From: JBBIQV01 sp964555285
GTDB taxonomy: Bacteria; Nitrospirota; Nitrospiria; Nitrospirales; Nitrospiraceae
Reading direction: 5' to 3'
NCBI GenBank assembly: GCA_964555285.1
Contig: CAZKRM010000043.1
Coordinates: 1 to 25,342 of the forward strand
Length of the DNA stretch: 25,342 nt
The translations under genes and the position numbers were made by a program. The notes beneath the pieces were generated by a model, which did no database searches, had not been told where the DNA came from, and worked only from the letters and a program-made list of their open reading frames with translations. Position 1 is the stretch's first letter, and each line of letters starts with the position of its first letter. Of this stretch, positions 21,321 through 25,342 are shown piece by piece.

Positions 21321-21572
21321 CACTTACCGCCACGCGGGCAAAACAAAGAAAAGAAAGAGTCATTGCTTGATTGCACACTTTCCTGCGGATCGCGAAGGGG
21401 ATGATGTCTTGCAATCACACATTCTCCAGATCCGGACTCACCGGCGAGGGCGTTCAGGTTGCGGCGGATGTCTTGACTCGGAAAACGATCTTCAGACCGG
21501 TAGGGGGCAAGATCAAGATGGTGATGAGGCCAGATCGATCGGCCCGGAGGTCAGTGCATGACGCAGCCGCCG

Positions 21573-21821
21573 TTAGACCGCTTGACCGACTCGCTTTTCG
21601 TTTTGGATAACGACGGTGGGATTAGGGCTTGGGGGAGGAATGGGCAGGCCCTTTTCCTTCAGAAGGGCCAGGTGCTCTTCCATCCCCCACCGTGCTTGGT
21701 ACAGGCAATCCTCGATGGAGTGGCCTACTCCGCTGAATCCTTGAAGATCGGGGGAGTAAAACCCAAAGAAGGTGGGATCGTCCGTCGCCTCGATCACGAG
21801 CGAGTACTTGAGGTTGATCAC
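21573..21821 (-). CDS. hicB: HicB-family antitoxin
   Basis: The 82-residue product has the HicB fold: KYSLVIEATDDPTFFGFYSPDLQG then GVGHSIEDCLYQARWGMEEH, with a short C-terminus and no separate DNA-binding domain. HicB binds and blocks HicA. The GTG start at 21821 follows GGAGGAGTAAC and lies one base beyond the stop of hicA, so the order is toxin then antitoxin, as usual. It may also autoregulate. Confidence 0.85.
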   Translation of the reverse strand: MINLKYSLVIEATDDPTFFGFYSPDLQGFSGVGHSIEDCLYQARWGMEEHLALLKEKGLPIPPPSPNPTVVIQNEKRVGQAV

Positions 21822-21822
21822 G

Positions 21823-22020
21823 TTACTCCTCCCGATGCTTGAGCCCAGCCGCTTTTAGGATGGCGTGACAGGTTCCCGTCGGCACTTCCTTCGAGCCATG
21901 ATAATCAATGCGGACCAGATGCTCTATCCCGGGCTTGCCATAATAACGAATGGACCCTTTTTCCTTGATGAGTGTGAACCCATTGTGTTCCAACAACCTC
22001 ACCAACTCAGAAAACTTCAC
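21823..22020 (-). CDS. hicA: HicA-family mRNA interferase, variant lacking the usual catalytic His
   Basis: The 65-residue product has the HicA length and pattern: MKFSELVRLLEHNGFTLIKE, then KGSIRYYGKPG and HGSKEVPTGT, ending AILKAAGL. HicA toxins normally have a catalytic His directly or one residue after the GS of this strand (GSH or GSNH); here it is GSIRYY. The protein may be a divergent active form or inactive. The GTG at 22020 follows AAGG; the longer frame from 22074 has extra N-terminal residues not seen in the family. Confidence 0.85.
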   Translation of the reverse strand: MKFSELVRLLEHNGFTLIKEKGSIRYYGKPGIEHLVRIDYHGSKEVPTGTCHAILKAAGLKHREE

Positions 22021-22399
22021 GAAGAACCTTGGCGCGGTGTTTGGTGGTAACTTGCATTGCTCAGAATGTCTCAACGAGTGAACGCATTATGTTCTTCGAT
22101 CCAAAACCTGTCAACCTGTGGTGGAGTGGAGAAAAAGGAACCTTTTTTCTACTCAAAGATACAAGTTCTTAACCTTACACTCAGAGGGCGTCAATGCTTG
22201 ATAGAAAAGTCCGAAGTCAAGAACCCCAGTATCCCCACTCAGGCAAGGGAGGAGACACTTGGTCTCGCCGATCAAAAGACAGATATGACGGTGTACTTCA
22301 TCCGGCTAGATGAAGAGAGCGGCTGGACGAGTTGAACGCGCCGTAGCAGGCGGGTCACATGAGGGGAAAGAAGCAAGGTCAAGAGGAAGGACTCTCCCA
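22021..22399. other. Intergenic region between hicA and the VOC-fold gene
   Basis: It contains the hicA promoter and tandem aacctgt units, then the palindrome aaaaagg-aa-ccttttt near 22132. The open plus-strand frame of 92 residues from 22057 has no ribosome site and no protein-like pattern. This region is richer in A/T than its surroundings. Confidence 0.6.
22086..22114 (-). promoter_or_regulatory. Near-consensus sigma-70 promoter of hicAB
   Basis: TTGACA (22114-22109), a 17-base spacer and CATAAT (22091-22086). Start near 22079, leader about 60 bases. On the plus strand, aacctgtc and aacctgtg form an 8-base direct repeat overlapping the -35 box (about 22105-22120), a possible HicB operator. 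Confidence 0.65.
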
Positions 22400-22753
22400 A
22401 TGATCACATCGATTGCCTTCACCGTCTATCCCGTCTCGGATATGGCTCGAGCCAGAGCCTTCTATGAGCATGTGCTTGGCTTGCATGTGAGCTACCACTA
22501 CCGGGATGTCTGGGTGGAATATGACCTTGGCGGTTCGACCTTCGCCATTTCCACCACGGAGAGGGGCCATACTCCGGGAGCAAAGGGAGCCGTCGTGGCG
22601 TTTGAGGTATCAGACCTCGATGCCTTTGTGCACAAGATGAAGGAGCGCGCCGTGTCGTTCGTCACCGAAGCGTTCGACACACCTGTCTGCCGCATGGCGG
22701 TGATCGAAGATCCGGACGGGAATCACATCACGATCCACAAGCGCCATGCTTGA
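22400..22753 (+). CDS. VOC-fold (glyoxalase/dioxygenase superfamily) protein
   Basis: The 117-residue protein is one VOC unit: ITSIAFTVYPVSDMARARAF..YEHVLGL in the first half and GAVVAFEVSDLDAF ... IEDPDGNHITIHKR in the second, ending in the conserved DPDGN-x-I/H motif. The usual metal-binding positions are not clearly complete, so the reaction is unknown; such proteins include glyoxalase I, antibiotic-binding proteins and dioxygenases. The start at 22400 follows GAGGAAGG; the longer frame from 22310 is rejected. It lies 24 bases before the NTPase gene. Confidence 0.85.
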   Translation: MITSIAFTVYPVSDMARARAFYEHVLGLHVSYHYRDVWVEYDLGGSTFAISTTERGHTPGAKGAVVAFEVSDLDAFVHKMKERAVSFVTEAFDTPVCRMAVIEDPDGNHITIHKRHA

Positions 22754-22777
22754 ACAGTCCATGGTACCGGCAACACG

Positions 22778-23320
22778 GTGAAACATGCAGGCCAGACATC
22801 TCACATTTTAATTACTGGACAGCCGGGAGTCGGCAAGACCACACTCAGTCGTACACTGGCAACACGGTTGGCCAAGTACCACCCTGCTGGCTTCTATACG
22901 GAAGAAATCCGAGACGAGCAGGGAAATAGAGAAGGGTTTCGGCTCGTCACGCTCTGCGGTCGCCAACTGGTATTATCCCACATCCACCATTCTGGACCTT
23001 ACCGTGTCAGCCGCTACGGTGTGGATGTCCCCGGCTTCGAGCAGCTCTTGGCTGAACTTGACCTCAGGCACGTTCAGTCGCGGCTGATCGTTATCGACGA
23101 AATCGGTAAGATGGAATGTCTCTCGCGGCGCTTTACGGACGACATGACCGCACTGCTGAACTCACCGAAGATGCTGATTGCGACGATCGCCATGAAGGGC
23201 GAAGGATTCATCAGACAGGTGAAAGATCGTCCGGACTGCCGCCTGGTCATGGTCACAAGAGAGAATCGCAACCGCCTCGCTAACGACCTCGTTGCCGAAG
23301 TGCAAAGCCGCCTCGGATAG
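22778..23320 (+). CDS. THEP1-type nucleoside-triphosphatase
   Basis: The 180-residue protein has Walker A GQPGVGKTT at 14-22, Walker B SRLIVIDEIGKME at about 101-113 and the THEP1-typical AGFYTEEIR, GFRLVTL and SRYGVDVPGFEQL segments. THEP1 proteins hydrolyse NTPs; their cellular role is not settled. The start is GTG at 22778, with a weak ribosome site. Length is normal for the family. Confidence 0.88.
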   Translation: MKHAGQTSHILITGQPGVGKTTLSRTLATRLAKYHPAGFYTEEIRDEQGNREGFRLVTLCGRQLVLSHIHHSGPYRVSRYGVDVPGFEQLLAELDLRHVQSRLIVIDEIGKMECLSRRFTDDMTALLNSPKMLIATIAMKGEGFIRQVKDRPDCRLVMVTRENRNRLANDLVAEVQSRLG

Positions 23321-23324
23321 AATC

Positions 23325-23463
23325 GCCTTGAGCAGCGGGGCCTTTGGTGCATCCGCCACAACCGAGGGAGACAACCCCCGAGATCGACAACAAGGAACTG
23401 GCCGAGGCCAAGGCGTTGGGCCGACGCGCGGTCGAAGTGGCGGCGAGAGTCAAGGCTGGTTCA
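23325..23463 (+). pseudogene. Frameshifted C-terminal remnant of a flavodoxin/NAD(P)H-quinone reductase-like gene
   Basis: One frame reads ALSSGAFGASATTEGDNP and, one base later at the C-run 23375-23379, a second frame continues EIDNKELAEAKALGRRAVEV. Joined, they resemble the end of WrbA/flavodoxin-type reductases (pattern GAS-x-T, then NELA-A-x-LGRR-VAE). No upstream part of such a gene is present, because the THEP1 gene ends immediately before. Identity is by pattern only. Confidence 0.35.
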
Positions 23464-23601
23464 GTCAAGTGGCGCGTCCCGCCACGTCTCCGCGACGTTT
23501 CTCGAACGGTTCCTGGCTGGACACTCCTCATAATTATAGGCCGCGGCCCCGTGGCCAAATCGATTTTGGGATAACCTGTTCCTACTCGTGCTCCCTTTTT
23601 C

Positions 23602-23631
23602 TTGGAAGGCGATTCTCCGATGGCTTATAAT
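23602..23631 (+). promoter_or_regulatory. Sigma-70-type promoter of the DUF433/DUF5615 module
   Basis: TTGGAA (23602-23607), an 18-base spacer and a perfect TATAAT (23626-23631). The start would be near 23638, leaving a short leader with an ACGGAGGG ribosome site before ATG 23661. Confidence 0.6.
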
Positions 23632-23660
23632 GATGCCGTCGCTTCCTACGGAGGGCTACC

Positions 23661-23960
23661 ATGGATATCGTCACCACGCAGCACATCGAGAGTTCACCGG
23701 AAGTTGCAGGCGGCAAGCCTCGGATAACCGGACATCGCATTACCGTGCAAAACATCGTCATCTGGCATGAGCGCATGGGATTGAGCGCGGATGAGATCGC
23801 TTCCCAGCATGGATTGTCCTTGGCCGACGTATACGCGGCACTCGCATACTACTACGATCACCGCCAAGCAATAGACGAGGCTATCCTGGCCGACGAATCC
23901 TATGTCGCCGAATTGCGGAGCCGGACTAAGTCCAAGCTGAGCGGAAAAATCGGTGGCTGA
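23661..23960 (+). CDS. DUF433-family antitoxin-like protein
   Basis: The 99-residue product has the DUF433 pattern: PEVAGGKPRITGHRITVQNI, VIWHERMGLSADEIASQHGL and LADVYAALAYYYDHR, a winged-helix-like DNA-binding fold. Such proteins are commonly paired with a DUF5615 PIN-like toxin, as here. It overlaps the toxin gene by 8 bases. A clear ACGGAGGG ribosome site and promoter precede it. Likely represses its own operon. Confidence 0.85.
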   Translation: MDIVTTQHIESSPEVAGGKPRITGHRITVQNIVIWHERMGLSADEIASQHGLSLADVYAALAYYYDHRQAIDEAILADESYVAELRSRTKSKLSGKIGG

Positions 23961-24285
23961 CCGGATTCGCTTCTATATGGACAAGCATGTTCCGAAAGCC
24001 GTGACAGAAGGATTGCGCAGGCGCGGCGTGGACGTGACCACAGTCCAAGAACTCGGCTTACAGACAGTCGAGGATGTCCGGCACCTTGAACGAGCGGCCC
24101 AAGACGGGCGTGTGGTGGTGACGCAGGATGCGGATTTTCTGCGGCTGCACGCTTCCGGTCTCCCGCATCGAGGCATTGTGTACGCGCATCAACAGACACC
24201 GGTGTCCCACATGCTGCGGTCCCTCATGCTGCTCCACGATGTCTTGTCCCCAGACGAGATGGTTCGCCACGTCGAATTTCTCTGA
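23953..24285 (+). CDS. DUF5615 PIN-like toxin
   Basis: The 110-residue protein has RFYMDKHVPKAV (Asp10), VQELGL (Glu33) and TQDADFLRL (Asp59, Asp61), the acidic residues of a PIN-like nuclease. It is distantly related to the Mut7-C fold seen at 18727. It starts with GTG at 23953, overlapping the DUF433 stop by 8 bases, so translation is coupled. Together the pair looks like a toxin-antitoxin module of the VapC45/VapB45 kind; toxicity is inferred. Confidence 0.85.
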   Translation: MADRIRFYMDKHVPKAVTEGLRRRGVDVTTVQELGLQTVEDVRHLERAAQDGRVVVTQDADFLRLHASGLPHRGIVYAHQQTPVSHMLRSLMLLHDVLSPDEMVRHVEFL

Positions 24286-24836
24286 TCCGCCAGCCCTCTC
24301 CGCCGGCGTACCTTCCATGCACAAGACGAGCCGCCGATTCGACGAGTGGTGACGATCTCTCGCGTCGGGTAATCCGGTAGGTACTGGCGGGATGTGATCT
24401 CATACTTCGTGCAACGCTTTCCTCGCGTAGCGAAGCAAGGAGGGGAGTGAGTGCCTCACGCCGAGCGATCAGAAAAGACTCCCGGTACATTTTCTGACTT
24501 TTCGGTACCTCCCGAAGCAGAGTGAGGGCAGTGGCCTAGTCGGTCCCTGTGCTCGCGGAACGCGACACGCGGGGGCTTATCCCGTCGCCAAGATCAACGA
24601 AAGGGCTTCGGGTCGAACAAGTTCTGTTTGGCGGTGTTCGCTTGGGAAGGGCGCGTCTCGGCGCGACTGGGTCGGGCGGGTGAAAAACGTTGCGCGCACG
24701 ATGGGACCGATCCAGGCCATCCCTTTGAAGGAAATCAGCAAGCTTGGTAAGACCATTTACCAGTCCAGAGCTTTCCTTCCCGGCCAAGCCTCGGCGGATG
24801 CCTCGCTTCTTTCGCTAACGCTCGCGCCTCTTTCAT
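24286..24836. other. Gene-poor region
   Basis: No gene with a ribosome site or recognisable domain was found in these 551 bases. A plus-strand frame stays open from about 24500 through 24904, including KNVARTMGPIQAIPLKEISK, but it has no good start and does not resemble a known protein. It may be a decayed gene or chance. Confidence 0.5.
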
Positions 24837-25079
24837 TCAAGGCGAGCAACTACGAACGAACTGAAGTGCCGCGATTACGGTTCCCACAATCGTGGCAATG
24901 CTAATTACCCAGGAAAGGGTGCGACCTGCTTTGCTGGCCTGTGTGATCGCACAAGCCAGGTCATTTATCTTGCGGACAAACAGCGTCATGCGGATGTGCT
25001 CGACCTCACTTCCTTGTGGATCGGAGATGATCAGCTCCTTCAAGAGTTCGTCGTCTGTCTTTTGATTTAGCTCAGTCAT
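24837..25079 (-). CDS. Small single-span membrane protein
   Basis: The 80-residue product has a charged N-terminal half (MTELNQKTDDELLKELIISD) and one membrane segment near its C-terminus (TLSWVISIATIVGTVIAAL), followed by a short tail. This tail-anchored-like layout suggests the N-terminal part is cytoplasmic. No family is recognised. There is no good ribosome site before the ATG at 25079, so it may be expressed weakly or start elsewhere. It lies on the same strand as, and 85 bases after, the nuclease fragment at the right edge. Confidence 0.5.
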   Translation of the reverse strand: MTELNQKTDDELLKELIISDPQGSEVEHIRMTLFVRKINDLACAITQASKAGRTLSWVISIATIVGTVIAALQFVRSCSP

Positions 25080-25164
25080 TGGTGGAGACCATTCAAGTCA
25101 AGCAGACCGATCCCTTGTCTCTTCCAGAAATGGGCGCCCCCTTTTGTCCCCTTCAGCTTGCCAA

Positions 25165-25342
25165 TCAGAAATCATGCTTGCCTTTTGCGCGCTTGCAAAT
25201 GGCCCGCTCATCGCATCTACGGCATTTCGAGGCTTCGGGCCTGGCAGGGAACTTGCCCTGTACAATCCCATCAATAAGCAAGTCCGCCCCACTGCTGTCC
25301 AAAATAATCGAACCGGCGTTTTCCTTCCCGCTTTAGTGCTGG
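25165..25342 (-). pseudogene. End of a PD-(D/E)XK nuclease (Cas4/AddB-type cysteine cluster), frameshifted and cut by the window edge
   Basis: The minus-strand frame from 25290 to the stop at 25165 reads ADLLIDGIVQGKFPARPEAS and then KCRRCDERAICKR, with C-x2-C-x5-C as in the iron-sulfur C-terminus of Cas4/AddB-type PD-(D/E)XK nucleases. The frame is blocked upstream by a stop near 25335, but a second frame reads GKRRFDYFGQQW up to the G-run at 25287-25290. Removing one G joins them into FGQQWADLLIDGIV. The rest lies beyond the window, so it may be a nuclease-helicase, a stand-alone nuclease or a decayed copy. Confidence 0.45.

Larger units (their letters stand above)
23321..23660. other. Intergenic region with a decayed gene end
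   Basis: It holds a frameshifted flavodoxin-like remnant (23325-23463), then non-coding sequence with ggccgcggccccgtggcc near 23540, and the promoter of the DUF433 module at 23602-23631. No intact gene is seen. Confidence 0.6.

Noticed and set aside
22057..22335. 92-residue plus-strand open frame
   Set aside because: No ribosome site, overlaps the hicA promoter, and the sequence shows no domain pattern.
1..25342. CRISPR array, tRNA or rRNA genes
   Set aside because: No regularly spaced repeats and no tRNA- or rRNA-like sequence were seen on reading both strands; this was by eye, not by a scan.

Overview
The window looks like chromosomal DNA from a GC-rich, respiratory Gram-negative bacterium, most likely of the Nitrospira type (Nitrospirota). 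This is inferred from the mix of c-type cytochromes, an outer-membrane cytochrome-porin, small exported cupredoxins, CBS-pair proteins, PAS-LuxR regulators and short intergenic repeat families. No rRNA, tRNA or CRISPR array was seen.

Left part (1-13284, almost all minus strand): a monoheme cytochrome c (cut by the window edge) lies behind a fused monoheme cytochrome/beta-barrel protein with the architecture of the Cyc2 iron oxidases. A sigma-54-like promoter and a leader hairpin precede the fusion gene. Next come a zinc-ribbon protein, a YbaK-like protein, citrate synthase with a co-oriented CBS protein, a second CBS protein, an unrecognised three-gene membrane/exported cluster flanked by two paralogs, three tandem exported cupredoxins, a PAS-LuxR regulator, a small unknown protein, two more CBS proteins, a type I DnaJ and an exported protein. 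The last group has its own sigma-54-like promoter. It reads as a stress and energy-status island with exported redox proteins.

Middle (13620-20609): a tandem universal stress protein is translationally coupled to a P-type ATPase that keeps the Na,K-ATPase (P2C) cation-site motifs. A 197-bp element with perfect 20-bp terminal inverted repeats forms the 3' end of the ATPase gene. Then an AmmeMemoRadiSam-type radical SAM enzyme is transcribed divergently from a Mut7-C / endonuclease V / GIY-YIG / small membrane protein operon. The two divergent start codons overlap in one CATG.

Right part (20746-25342): an accessory region with three compact toxin-antitoxin-like modules (BrnT-like, HicAB, DUF433/DUF5615), each behind a recognisable sigma-70-type promoter, a VOC-fold protein, a THEP1-type NTPase, a decayed flavodoxin-like gene end, a small membrane protein and, at the edge, the frameshifted end of a PD-(D/E)XK nuclease carrying a Cas4/AddB-like cysteine cluster.

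All function names come from reading motifs by eye; no database search was run.
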